The notes below the pieces were generated by a model. That model did no database searches, was not told where the DNA came from, and saw only the letters and a program-made list of their open reading frames with translations. DNA of 64,000 nucleotides from CAZYFH01 sp965197395 (GTDB lineage Bacteria; Acidobacteriota; Vicinamibacteria; Vicinamibacterales; UBA8438), in the NCBI GenBank assembly GCA_965197395.1, contig CBDANB010000007.1, forward strand, positions 496,001 to 560,000, written 5' to 3'. Made by a program: the position numbers and the translations under genes. Of the stretch, positions 1 through 9,499 are shown piece by piece; position 1 is the first letter of the stretch, and each line of letters begins with the position of its first letter.

Positions 1-2
1 GC

Positions 3-1731
3 GCGGCGCTGGCCTACCTGCCATGGCTCCACACGAAGTTCGCGGCGTTGCTCGCGTGTCTGACCTTGGCGTTGATTGTCCAACTGTGGCCGAGCCGGCG
101 CTCGATTGTCGCGTTCCTGGCGCCCATCGCCACTTCCATCGCCGCGTGGATGTTCGCCTCGTATGTGATGTACGGACACCCCAACCCGGCGATCGCCTAC
201 GGCGGCGGGGGTGGGCTGGAGCTGAGCAACGTGCCACGGGGACTCTTCGGGCTGCTGTTCGATCAGGAATTCGGACTGTTGATCTTCACGCCGCTGTACG
301 TCTTGGCGCCAGTCGGCATGTGGTATGTCCTTCGCGGGCCGGCGCATCGGACGGCCGCATGCTGGTACGTGGGCGTGGCGGCAGTGTTCCTCGCCGCCGT
401 CACGCAAGTCTACATGTGGTGGGGCGGTTCGAGCGCGCCGGCGCGATTCCTCGTCCCGGTCGTCCCGCTCGTCGCGCCGTTCATCGCCGTCGCCATCGAC
501 CGGATGCGCGGGACCGACCGGTCGCACGTTCGTGGGTATGACGGCCGTCTGGAGTGTGATCGCCGTCGTGACCGGGCTCTTGTCGAATCGACTGACCGCG
601 CTGCTAGAGAATGGGGACGGGACCGGCCGGCTCGTCGACGCCCTGGCTGGTGGCGCACCACTGACCCACGCCCTGGCGAGTTTCTTCGAGGCGGACTGGC
701 TCACGCCCGCCGGCGCGACGGTCCCGTGGCTTGTCGCGGCCATCGGTGGCCTCCTCCTGGGTGGGCTGGCGGCGAGGCGGGTGCACGCCGCAGGCGCACT
801 CTCGGGGAGCGCGCTGGGCCTCGTCGGCATGCTCGTCATCGGCAGCGTCCTCGGCAATCCCCGGATGTCCGAACCCGTGCGCGGGACGATCGCCAACGCC
901 GGTCGCCACTCCCTCTTGATGGCGTACGACGGCGGGCGGCTGTCGGGCCTGGCCTATGCGCCGATTGCCCAGCTCGACGACAGCGCCATCGTTACCCGGA
1001 GCTGGTTGCGGTCGCGCGCGGACGAGCGCCGTGACCTCGATGACGGCCACGTGCTGTTCGGACCGTTCGACCTCCCAGCGGGCACCTACGAGATGCACGT
1101 GGCGTATCGGGAGGCCGGGGTGGCGGCGCCGTGGTCGGTCGCCTATTTCCTTCGTGAATTGCGGGGCCTCTTGACCGGCGGTCACGACGCCGCCGCGACG
1201 ACGCAATCGTTTACCTTGCCGGTTGGCCTCCCGGCGGTATGGGCGCGTTTTCCACCGTCGGCGGCGGTCGAGGACGTCCAAGAGATTCGGGTCGTACCGA
1301 CGCACGTCGTGCCCAGGCGCGATCGGATCGATCGCGGTGACGGTGTGCGGCGCGTCTGGACGATCGATGCGACCGCAGGCGCCTATGTGCTCTTCCTCGA
1401 CGACAACACCGTGCCACGAGCGGACCATTTCTGGGTGAGGCGGCGCGCAACTGGCACGATCCTCGTCGTCGCGCCTGCAGATCGCATCCCGCATCTCACC
1501 GTGACGAACATGGCGCCGGTGCGCGACACCATACGCGTCCAGTCCGGCGGGTGGACGGCGGAACTCGAGCTCGATCCCGGTGAGACGCAACGCGTGCGCG
1601 TGTCGCGCGCGGACCGCGCGATCGTGCCCATCACACTGACCACGACCGCGGCGTTCGCACCCGAGCCAACCGACCGCACCGGTCAGTGGGTCGACTGCCA
1701 TGTGCGGATCGACCTCCGGCCGGCATCATGA
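3..1731 (+). CDS. GT39/GT-C-like polytopic membrane protein, 5' partial and frameshifted
   Basis: The reading frame is open to the left window edge (frame 3). It encodes hydrophobic segments typical of lipid-linked-sugar glycosyltransferases, including a conserved-looking stretch rich in Gly, Pro and Asn around 170-300. At about 505-525 the hydrophobic reading moves to frame 1, as if one extra G were present in the run at 510-512. It then continues through further membrane segments to about 860 and a soluble, beta-rich C-terminal domain. The stop overlaps the next start as ATGA, so the two genes are probably translationally coupled. The frameshift may be an assembly error or a real lesion. 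Family assignment is by membrane topology and neighbours only. Confidence 0.6.
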
Positions 1732-3371
1732 CGACGTACAGTCGGCGCGAGGAAGGGTGGGCCGCGGTCGCCGCCGTCTTGATGTTGCTCGCAGCTATCC
1801 ACACGTGGCCGCTCGTCACCGACCTGGGCGGGCTCTCACGCAACGACAACGCCGATACGCTGCTGAACGAGTGGGCCATCGCGTGGGTCGCCCACCAGGC
1901 CGTCACCGATCCTCTGCATCTCTATGAGGCCAATGCCTTTCACCCCACGCCCAATGCCCTGGCGCTGTCCGAGCCCCTCGTCGTTCCTGGCCTGATGGGT
2001 GCGCCGCTCATCTGGCTCGGCGCCTCACCCGTGCTCACCTACAACGTGCTGATCCTGCTCGGGTTCGTCCTGACCGGTCTTGCCATGTACGCGCTGGTCA
2101 TGCGATGGACAGGCGACCCATGGGCGGCGGCGCTGGCGGGAGCGCTGCTGGCCTTCAACGCCCACACGATGACGCGGCTCCCGCACCTGCAGGCGATTCA
2201 TGCCCAGTGGCTCCCGCTGGCCGTGCTGGCGCTCGACCGGCTGCTGGAACGGCCGCGCACCCGAGACTTCGTCCTGCTGGGCGCGTCGGTCCTCGCCGCC
2301 GCGTTGACCTCGGGATACCTGGTGATGATGGTGGTGTTGGCGCTGGCTGGGGCGTTCGTCGCCAGGGCGCGCGCGTGGGCGACGCGAACGCAAGCGCCGT
2401 TTCTCGCGCGGCTCGGCGGCGTGGCGGCCGTCACGCTCGCGCTGGCTGTCGTCTTGCTTTGGCCGTACGCGCAAATGCGTGGCGACGATTCCTTTCGCCG
2501 GTCGCTCGACGCCGTGTCGCTCTACGCCGCGACACCCTGGAGCTACCTGACGACGACCGCGCGCCTGCACTACGACACGTGGAGCCATCGCATCTTCGAC
2601 ACGCGCTCGGCGGAAGTCCTGTTTCCCGGCGTGATCGCCCTGGCGTTGAGCGGCGTCGCGTGTGCCGCGCGCGGTCGCATCGCCCGGGGCGCGGGCCGAC
2701 CGATGCTGATCGCGATCGCGGTGGTCGGCGTCGTGCTCTCGCTCGGACCGGCAACTCCCATCTACGAGTGGGTGTATGCGCTGCCGCCCATGCAAGGCAT
2801 CCGTGCCGTCGCGCGGTTCGGCTACCTCGTCCTGTTTGCCGTCGCCGGGTTGGCCGGCATCGGCCTCGCGCACCTCCGCCAACGGTATCCGCGCCGCGCA
2901 CGCGCGCTGAGCCTCCTGGCCCTCCTCCTCGTGACCATCGAGGCGTTTCACGGGCCGCTTCCGTTTGAACGATACGACGGAATCTCGGCCATCTACCGTC
3001 CGATCGCGGCCGACCCGGAACCGGGCGGGGTCCTGGAGCTCCCGATCTACAGCGGCCCCGCCTTCCAGGCCAACGCGGTGTACATGCTGTCGTCCACCGC
3101 GCACTGGCGCCCGCTGGTCAACGGCTACAGTGGTCACCGACCGGAGGGATTCGACCGGCTGGCGGAGGTGGTGGGGGGGTTTCCGGCTGAACCCGCGATC
3201 CGTCGGCTGCGTGAGATCGGCGTCCGATACGTGGTCGTGCACCTCGCCGCGTTTCGCGACACACCGCGCACCCACGTCATTCTTCGCGACACAGCCGAGC
3301 GCCGGGACGTGCGATTGGTCGCGGCCGTCGGCGACGACCGCTTGTATCTCATCGACCCCGCCGGCGAGTAG
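1728..3371 (+). CDS. GT-C family membrane glycosyltransferase-like protein
   Basis: This 547-residue protein has about ten membrane segments and a C-terminal soluble tail. The N-terminal loop contains NDNADTLLNEW, an acidic loop placed like the catalytic loop of GT-C enzymes, which use polyprenyl-phosphate sugars on the outer face of the membrane. The start is ATG at 1728, four bases before the end of the preceding gene (ATGA overlap). An upstream in-frame start at 1686 would run into the previous gene. The gene belongs to a two-gene unit and is convergent with the methyltransferase at 3385. Donor and acceptor cannot be read from the sequence. Confidence 0.75.
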   Translation: MTTYSRREEGWAAVAAVLMLLAAIHTWPLVTDLGGLSRNDNADTLLNEWAIAWVAHQAVTDPLHLYEANAFHPTPNALALSEPLVVPGLMGAPLIWLGASPVLTYNVLILLGFVLTGLAMYALVMRWTGDPWAAALAGALLAFNAHTMTRLPHLQAIHAQWLPLAVLALDRLLERPRTRDFVLLGASVLAAALTSGYLVMMVVLALAGAFVARARAWATRTQAPFLARLGGVAAVTLALAVVLLWPYAQMRGDDSFRRSLDAVSLYAATPWSYLTTTARLHYDTWSHRIFDTRSAEVLFPGVIALALSGVACAARGRIARGAGRPMLIAIAVVGVVLSLGPATPIYEWVYALPPMQGIRAVARFGYLVLFAVAGLAGIGLAHLRQRYPRRARALSLLALLLVTIEAFHGPLPFERYDGISAIYRPIAADPEPGGVLELPIYSGPAFQANAVYMLSSTAHWRPLVNGYSGHRPEGFDRLAEVVGGFPAEPAIRRLREIGVRYVVVHLAAFRDTPRTHVILRDTAERRDVRLVAAVGDDRLYLIDPAGE

Positions 3372-3384
3372 TCGCTCGTGGCGG

Positions 3385-4544
3385 CTAGCCGCGCTTGCGG
3401 GCGACGACGATCAGCGCCATCGAGAGCCACGGCGCGAACCGCCCCAGCGGAAACAGCCGTCGCATCATTCCGACGTTATCCGCCCGGTTGCCTTCTCGCT
3501 GCAGGTGGTCCTTCACGCGGTTCCCGTTGAAGACGTTGTGCAGCCACAGCTCGAGATACAAGCATTGCTGTTCGACGAACTCGAAGCCGCACGCGGGGAG
3601 CACGTCCCGTGTCAGCTCGCGGTAGGACAGCTCGCTGAGATGGTCGCGGCTGTAGGGACACTCCAGGCCGTCGGCGACGGCCACCAACCGCTCCTTGTTC
3701 GGGGTCGTGATGATGGCGATGCCACCCGGTTTGAGGACCCGCCACCACTCGTGGAGGGTGCGGTGGACGTCCGGGACGTGCTCGATCACCTCTCCGGCAA
3801 ACAGCGCGTCGAACTGCGCGTCGCGAAACGGCACCGCCGCGGCATCGAAGACGGCCCAGGATTGCTGGGGGACCTCCCCGGCGCGAACACGGACGGAGTC
3901 GAAATTCAGGTCACCGGCGACGACCGTGAAGCTGAATGGCACGCCGAGGTCGGCAAAGAGCGACCGCCCGCAGCCAACGTCGAGCGCCCGCCCGCTGGGG
4001 ATATGACGCTCGAAGAGCCGGCGGAGACGCTGCATCTTGTACTGGTGCAACTCGGGGAGAAACGGTGCTTCGGCAGCACTGGTGTACCCATCGGTCGCTG
4101 CCGCACGTAGAACGCGCGCAAGATGTCGCGATCGACGAACTTCAGCAACGCCGGCTCAAGCCTGACGATCTCGCCGGTCGGGCGGCGCATGACGAGCTCG
4201 AGGTCCCCGAGGGGATCGAACGCGAAGTCGGGGTTCGTCCAACTCTCGGTTGCCGGCACACACGCGCCGGCGACCGTCAAGCCGACCGATTCCGGACCGA
4301 CCGGCTCGAACGCCATGGTGAGCCGGCCTCGTCGATGGAGCGGCGGCAACTCGAAGCGCCACCAGCCGAGGTGTCGCGCCGGATGCGCGCGTTCACCGTA
4401 TGCGTAGATGTCGACGTTGAAGATGTAATCGGTGGTCTCGCCGACCGCGTAGCTAAAGTCCACCTCAGCCCGCCGGCGTTCGACGACGACGCTTCGCCGA
4501 GCGGGCACGGCGCGCAACCCGACGGGCGCACGAAACCGTAGCAC
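3385..4544 (-). CDS. Class I SAM-dependent methyltransferase with N-terminal beta-rich domain, frameshifted
   Basis: The C-terminal part is a standard class I methyltransferase: SAM-binding motif I LDVGCGRS, then AGEVIEHVPD and LKPGGI. The first half, read from GTG 4544, is a beta-rich domain that I do not recognise. The two halves lie in different minus-strand frames. They join cleanly if one G is restored near 4098-4100, giving a continuous FYVRAATDGYTSAAEAPF. I therefore treat them as one gene with a one-base deletion, not two genes. Substrate unknown. The polysaccharide neighbourhood suggests a sugar or lipid-linked acceptor, which is inference. Confidence 0.65.
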
Positions 4545-4592
4545 GGCGATGATTCTACCGGGAGGGTGGAGATGGGAGACGACGAGCGCGGG

Positions 4593-5483
4593 CTACGGGA
4601 CAGCCTGGCCGCCATCTAACGCTGGACGACCAGTGAGCCTCGACGTGCCGACGGTCGTCTCGAAGCGACGCGTGATCTCATCAAAGAACGCCCGGGCAAT
4701 CCGCTCGTATCCGGCCACCGTCGGGTGCAGCCCGTCCCCACCGATGAGCCCCGTGCCGCCGGAGAGCGCGGCATGAACATCGACCACCCCGGCGCCAATC
4801 CCCCCGGCCATCGTGCGCAACCGCCCGTTGGTCGATCGAATCGCGTCACGCGTACCGGGGTTCTTGGCCTCGCGCACGTCGCCGACCGGGGGGAGCGTGG
4901 CTACGAAGACGAAGGCGCCGCGCACCTGCGCCGTACGCGCCATCCATCGAACATCCTCGGCGATCCGGCCGAAGACGCCGGTGTCGAAGTCCGTCCCGTC
5001 GATCTCCGCCTTGAAGAACGCGAGGCTGAGGTCGTTGGTCCCCTCGAGGATGAGCACGACGTCGGGTTGGACACTGGTGAATTCACCGAGAAACCGTTTC
5101 CGCCCCGTGTCCGCCGTTTCGCCCCCGCGACCGCGGTTGGCGACGCGCACCCCCTGGGTCGGGAACCGAGCCAGGAGCAGCGCTTCGAGCTGAGCGGGGT
5201 AGGACTTGCCGGGCTGGACGGCCAGGAGGATGCCGGGCGCCAGCGACACGTAGCCCTCGGTGAGGCTGTCGCCAAAGGCAAGAATCGTCTCGGCCTCAAG
5301 GCGGGATGCGGGAGGCGACCTCGCGTCCGTTTCATACGACTCCGGGGCCGGGCTCTCGACTGCGCTCGGCGCCGACGGGCTGCCGCCGCACGCGATCGCC
5401 ACGAGCCCACCGAGCGTGACCGCCGCTGCCGCGGTTGCGCGCTTTTTCCATTCGGAGCTTGAACCCACTTTCCCACCCATCAT
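4593..5483 (-). CDS. SGNH/GDSL-family esterase lipoprotein
   Basis: The 296-residue product begins with a basic n-region, a hydrophobic core and the lipobox VAIAC at about residues 28-32, so it is predicted to be a lipoprotein. Catalytic blocks are intact: FGDSLTEG (nucleophile Ser), GRGGET (Gly block), EGTND (Asn block) and DGLHPT (Asp/His dyad). The family hydrolyses ester bonds of lipids, acylated sugars or peptidoglycan acetyl groups. The substrate is not predictable. A short gap to the methyltransferase downstream on the same strand would allow co-transcription. Confidence 0.85.
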   Translation of the reverse strand: MMGGKVGSSSEWKKRATAAAAVTLGGLVAIACGGSPSAPSAVESPAPESYETDARSPPASRLEAETILAFGDSLTEGYVSLAPGILLAVQPGKSYPAQLEALLLARFPTQGVRVANRGRGGETADTGRKRFLGEFTSVQPDVVLILEGTNDLSLAFFKAEIDGTDFDTGVFGRIAEDVRWMARTAQVRGAFVFVATLPPVGDVREAKNPGTRDAIRSTNGRLRTMAGGIGAGVVDVHAALSGGTGLIGGDGLHPTVAGYERIARAFFDEITRRFETTVGTSRLTGRPALDGGQAVP

Positions 5484-5597
5484 ACCCGCCCGACCTCGGC
5501 CAGTGCCGCCGACCTGATGGTCCGTGTCGACGTATGCGGACGGCCGGTATAGGATCGAACGCGTTTTCTCGCCGGCGACAGATGGACGCCGCAGATC

Positions 5598-6305
5598 ATG
5601 GACCAGCAGCTGACCGACATCTACGCCGCGCTGATGGGCGGGGACGCCCAGGCGATGCAGGAAATCGGATGGCTGGCGTTTCTGTTCTTGATGGGACTAT
5701 CGCTCGCGGCCTCCTTCGCCATTGCCTTCTTCTACGTGCAGTTCTACGGAAACCGTGCCACCGGCAGCCAGGTGCACCGGGCGTTCCCGCTGCTGGGCAT
5801 CTCGATCACGGCGATCTTCGTCTGTATCCAGTTCTCGCTGCCGCTCTCGCTCGGTCTACTCGGAGCGCTGTCGATCGTGCGGTTTCGGACGCCCATCAAG
5901 GAACCCGAGGAAGTCGGCTTCATCATGCTGGCCATCGCGACGGCGATTGCCTGTGCAACCTTGAAGATCATGTTTCTCGGGGTCATCTTCCTCGTCGCGG
6001 TCATCGCACTGCTCATTCAGAATTCCGGCAGGATCTTTACGAGCAGCATGCGGGACGGCGTCATCGTGATCTCGGTGCCGGCCGGACGCTACGCGTCGAC
6101 CGCTGAGGCGATCGCGGGGGCGGTGACGACGCGCGTGGGCAAGGCGCGTCTCGAGAGCGTGTCCAAGCATGACGACGAGATGGTCCTCTCGTACAACTTC
6201 CAGGACCTCAACGAGCCGGCATTGCGAACACTCCATTCCGATCTCGACGAGATCGCGCATGAGTCGACGTTCAACATCTTCTTCAATCGCCCTGGAGTAA
6301 CCTGA
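5598..6305 (+). CDS. DUF4956 domain membrane protein
   Basis: This 235-residue protein has about four membrane helices in its first 140 residues. It then has a cytoplasmic alpha/beta tail. The central segment ALSIVRFRTPIKEPEE followed by a hydrophobic helix is characteristic of DUF4956. It is the first gene of a tight unit with a VTC-domain protein (8 bp gap) and a CotH kinase-family protein (ATGA overlap). That gene trio recurs in diverse bacteria. DUF4956 may be the membrane partner of the VTC polymerase (inference). Confidence 0.88.
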   Translation: MDQQLTDIYAALMGGDAQAMQEIGWLAFLFLMGLSLAASFAIAFFYVQFYGNRATGSQVHRAFPLLGISITAIFVCIQFSLPLSLGLLGALSIVRFRTPIKEPEEVGFIMLAIATAIACATLKIMFLGVIFLVAVIALLIQNSGRIFTSSMRDGVIVISVPAGRYASTAEAIAGAVTTRVGKARLESVSKHDDEMVLSYNFQDLNEPALRTLHSDLDEIAHESTFNIFFNRPGVT

Positions 6306-6313
6306 TCGAGTCG

Positions 6314-7003
6314 ATGCCGGACGGCGTGCAGAGCGAAGCCAAGTTCGTGCTCGCGGCCGGCCGCGCCGGATCGTTGTTGTCACTGCTGCGCCAGCGTTGT
6401 CGCGTCGATAGCGCCCATCCTGCCAGCGTCGTATCCAGCGTGTACTACGACACGCGGGACCGCGGTGCGCTGCACGAGAAGACCAACAGCGACTACCTGA
6501 AAACCAAGGTCCGGTTGCGCTGGTATACGGAGCTTGACGGCAGTGTCTCGACATCCGGCTCGTTCCTGGAGGTGAAGCAGCGAGTCGGCCAGACACGCAC
6601 GAAGGTTCGGATCGCGACGCCCCATGAGGGGGCCTGGCTCGACCGCGCACCCCTGTGGCATCCCGATGTGGCCAACGCGCCTCGCCTCCTCCGAGACCAC
6701 GGTGTGAGGCTGCCACCGCTCGTGCCCCTCTTCGTCGTCCGCTACGAGCGGCATCGGTTCTTCGACCCGGCGAGCCGATTGCGCATCAACCTCGACCGAC
6801 ACGTGCACGTGCCGACCGTGAATCCGGCCGCGCTGGGGCCGCGGCGCCGCAGGGAGCTTGACCATGCGGTCCTCGAGCTCAAGGGACGCGAGCCCGACGA
6901 GCTGCCGCGAGTGCTTTTGGCGGCCCTCCGGCTCGGGTGCCGACGCAGCTCCTTCTCGAAATACGCCGCGTGTTATCTCTCGGTGTTCGGTGTGACGACA
7001 TGA
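6314..7003 (+). CDS. VTC-domain polyphosphate polymerase-like protein
   Basis: The 229-residue protein has the triphosphate-tunnel signature of VTC domains: the opening SEAKF, SVYYDT, KVRLRW, FLEVKQR, VRYERHRF and LELKG. The alternating Lys/Arg/Glu residues on beta strands line the tunnel. Eukaryotic VTC domains polymerise polyphosphate from ATP; bacterial versions are annotated by analogy. The start is ATG 6314, 8 bp after the DUF4956 stop, and its end overlaps CotH by ATGA. Family assignment is firm, enzymatic product less so. Confidence 0.85.
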   Translation: MPDGVQSEAKFVLAAGRAGSLLSLLRQRCRVDSAHPASVVSSVYYDTRDRGALHEKTNSDYLKTKVRLRWYTELDGSVSTSGSFLEVKQRVGQTRTKVRIATPHEGAWLDRAPLWHPDVANAPRLLRDHGVRLPPLVPLFVVRYERHRFFDPASRLRINLDRHVHVPTVNPAALGPRRRRELDHAVLELKGREPDELPRVLLAALRLGCRRSSFSKYAACYLSVFGVTT

Positions 7004-8547
7004 ACGATCCCTGGCGCGACGATGTCCGGTCGACAACGCCGACGCGCCAGGTCGTCACCCGGGTGGTCGTCGTCGCGCTCGTCGCGCTCATGGGAGGTGG
7101 GCTCGTGGGCTACCTCGAGCCGTTTCCGCAGCTGAGGTTCGCCATCCAGCGGACCCCCGAGGACGCCCCCAGCTCGAGGATGGCACCGCCGGAAGAAGTG
7201 GCGCGCAATCTACCGGTGCTCTCCATCGCCATCGACGATCGCGAGCTCTGGGACCCCGTGGACGGCATTATCGCCAATGTCCAAGAGCGCGGTCGCGACT
7301 GGGAACGTCGTGCGAGCGTGTCGTACTACGAGAATGGACAGTTGCGATTTGCTAGCGGTGTCGGTCTCCGCATTCACGGCGGCCTGACGCGAGTCTTGTC
7401 GCCGCGCAAGAGCTTTCGCCTCTACTTCCGACGCGAATACGGGGCCACCCAGCTCCCGGACGACGTGCTGTTCGACGGTCGCGTCGATCCGATACGGCGT
7501 CTGGTCGTGCACAACGACGTGCGTGAGGAGGAGACGGGCCGCGTCTGGCATTTCGTCAATCCGCTTGCGTACGACATCACGCGCCGCATCGGCGCCTACG
7601 CGCCGTGGACCCAACCCGTCCGCTTGTTCCTCAACGGCGAATGGCGCGGCGTGTACGTCTTGACCGAGCAGGTGCGCGACACGATGATCCCCGAGCTGCT
7701 CATCCCTCGTTTCGGCCACGCAGACTTCGCGACCGACAACCGGTCGTATGACGAGCTCCGCGCCTGGGTGGAGCAGCTCGAGCCGCTTCGGATGGAAGCC
7801 GTCGCCGAGCGGGTCGATCTGGACAATTTGACGCGGTGGTTTATCTCCGTCCTCTTCTGCGCGACCGAGGACGCGTTCCAGGGAGCTCAACTACGCGACC
7901 GGAGCCGGCCCGCCAGTGGCTGGTTCTGGATCAACTGGGACATGGACCACGCCTTCATGGACTACAACCTGCGGGCGCCGGTGCCATGGGAGCACGATAC
8001 ATTCAGCACGACGTTGGAACGCGTGGCCGAGGTGCCGCGCGGCTGGCGGGCGAGCGAGGTGCGCGCCACCATCCTAACGACCCTGTTGGCGGAAGACGAG
8101 GCCTATCGCGACTACTTCAAGCGGATCTTCGTCGAGGTCATGAATCACCGCCTCACAACGGCCTTCCTCAGAGAGCGGTTCAACCATTACGCGACGGTCG
8201 GTCGACAGATGGGGGTGGGCGACGACGACCTCGCCTATCTCGACCTGCTGGAACAGTTCCTGGATCGACGACCTGCGGCGCTACGGGAGCACGCGGAGGT
8301 CTACCTGAACACGGCGCCCAGCGCGCACGCGCGGGTGCGCGGCCTCGGCAACGGTCGGGGGACGGTGGATGGCCGACCCGTGCCAAACGAGTTTAGCGGC
8401 TACTACTTTCCCGAGATGACCATGACGGTGACGGCGCACGCCGAGACCGGATTCCAGCATTGGGTCGTCGACGGGAACGTCGTCACCGGCCCGGCCATGG
8501 CGCTCCGCGTCGAACGGGACGTCGAGATCGACGCCGTGTTCCGATAG
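7000..8547 (+). CDS. CotH kinase-family protein with signal anchor and C-terminal repeat domain
   Basis: The start ATG at 7000 overlaps the VTC stop. The 515-residue protein has an N-terminal hydrophobic anchor (about residues 22-45). The CotH domain follows, with LRIHGGLTR, KSFRLYFRREYG, the loop LNGEWRGVYVLTEQ, and the acidic INWDMDHAF resembling the metal-binding Asp motif of CotH atypical kinases. The last 70 residues resemble an InlB B-repeat-like beta domain of surface proteins. CotH of Bacillus phosphorylates spore-coat proteins. Here the target is presumably in the envelope (inference). Confidence 0.85.
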   Translation: MNDPWRDDVRSTTPTRQVVTRVVVVALVALMGGGLVGYLEPFPQLRFAIQRTPEDAPSSRMAPPEEVARNLPVLSIAIDDRELWDPVDGIIANVQERGRDWERRASVSYYENGQLRFASGVGLRIHGGLTRVLSPRKSFRLYFRREYGATQLPDDVLFDGRVDPIRRLVVHNDVREEETGRVWHFVNPLAYDITRRIGAYAPWTQPVRLFLNGEWRGVYVLTEQVRDTMIPELLIPRFGHADFATDNRSYDELRAWVEQLEPLRMEAVAERVDLDNLTRWFISVLFCATEDAFQGAQLRDRSRPASGWFWINWDMDHAFMDYNLRAPVPWEHDTFSTTLERVAEVPRGWRASEVRATILTTLLAEDEAYRDYFKRIFVEVMNHRLTTAFLRERFNHYATVGRQMGVGDDDLAYLDLLEQFLDRRPAALREHAEVYLNTAPSAHARVRGLGNGRGTVDGRPVPNEFSGYYFPEMTMTVTAHAETGFQHWVVDGNVVTGPAMALRVERDVEIDAVFR

Positions 8548-8578
8548 CACGAGCGTCCACGCGAGTCCCGTCGCCCGG

Positions 8579-9397
8579 TCACGCGGCGTCGCGGGCGCAT
8601 CGACCACCGATGTACAGCGGGTGTCGACCTGTCGGCGAGAGCCGGAACCGGAAGGACAGACGGAGGTTGGGAGGCCCGCTGTCCCACGATCCCCCGCGAA
8701 CCACGCGGTCGCGGCCCTCGCTCAGCCACGCCGGGTCGAGCGGCGGCGAGTTCGCGTAGTACCTGTTCCAGAACCAGTCGGCCACCCACTCCCAGACGTT
8801 CCCAGTCATGTCGTAGAGGCCGTAGGCATTGGGGGGATACGAGCCAACCGGTGCGGTCCACCGCCAGGTGTCATCCTCGCCCTGTCCCAGGGCGTTCACA
8901 CGCGCAAGGTCGGTCGCCGGCCCCCATGGGTAGATCAGCCCGTCCTGCCCCGCGCGCGCGGCCCGTTCCCATTCGGCCTCGGTCGGCAGTCGGCCGCCGA
9001 CCCACCGGCAGAAGTCGCGCATCTCGGTCCACGTGACGTTGACCATCGGGCGATCGTCAGCCCGGTTCCACGACGGTTGTCGTGGGATCCGTTGGCCGAC
9101 AGCTCGCCCGCGCGCGCGAAACTGACCGACCGTCACCTCGGTGGCCATCAGCTCATATGGCCTGGTGAGCGTGACCCTGTGGCGGGGCACCTCGTACGGA
9201 CGACATTCGCGATCGTCAGCCACACAGCCCATCTCGAACGTGCCAGCCGGAACGCGCACCCATCGAATCGGATCGGTGACGAGCGCCTCCGCGTCCTGGG
9301 CCGACGGGCCCCCGGTGGCGACCACGCCCAGCGGCCCGCTCAGCAGTGCAACGACCGCGCCGGTGCACACGCCGACGTTGGCTCTGACGCCCCGCAC
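8579..9397 (-). CDS. SUMF1/formylglycine-generating-like secreted protein without the catalytic Cys pair
   Basis: The 272-residue protein has an N-terminal signal sequence and the C-type-lectin-like SUMF1 fold. Motifs in order are VPAGTFEMGC, EVTVGQF, PMVNVTWTE, RLPTEAEWERAAR, DMTGNVWEWV and VRGGSW. True formylglycine-generating enzymes carry CNxSYC after RGGSF. Here that position reads WDSGPPNLRLSFR with no Cys, so sulfatase activation is unlikely. It may be a binding or other SUMF1-fold oxidoreductase relative. It is transcribed divergently from the propeller protein at 9500. Confidence 0.85.
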   Translation of the reverse strand: MRGVRANVGVCTGAVVALLSGPLGVVATGGPSAQDAEALVTDPIRWVRVPAGTFEMGCVADDRECRPYEVPRHRVTLTRPYELMATEVTVGQFRARGRAVGQRIPRQPSWNRADDRPMVNVTWTEMRDFCRWVGGRLPTEAEWERAARAGQDGLIYPWGPATDLARVNALGQGEDDTWRWTAPVGSYPPNAYGLYDMTGNVWEWVADWFWNRYYANSPPLDPAWLSEGRDRVVRGGSWDSGPPNLRLSFRFRLSPTGRHPLYIGGRCARDAA

Positions 9398-9499
9398 CCG
9401 ATCATCCTACGCGCGGTGTTTCGCGCGTGCCAAGCCATTCAACTCGAGGCCGCGCCGGGCCGGCTCCCGTCGCTGTGCTAAGGTGCGTTGGATCGATCC

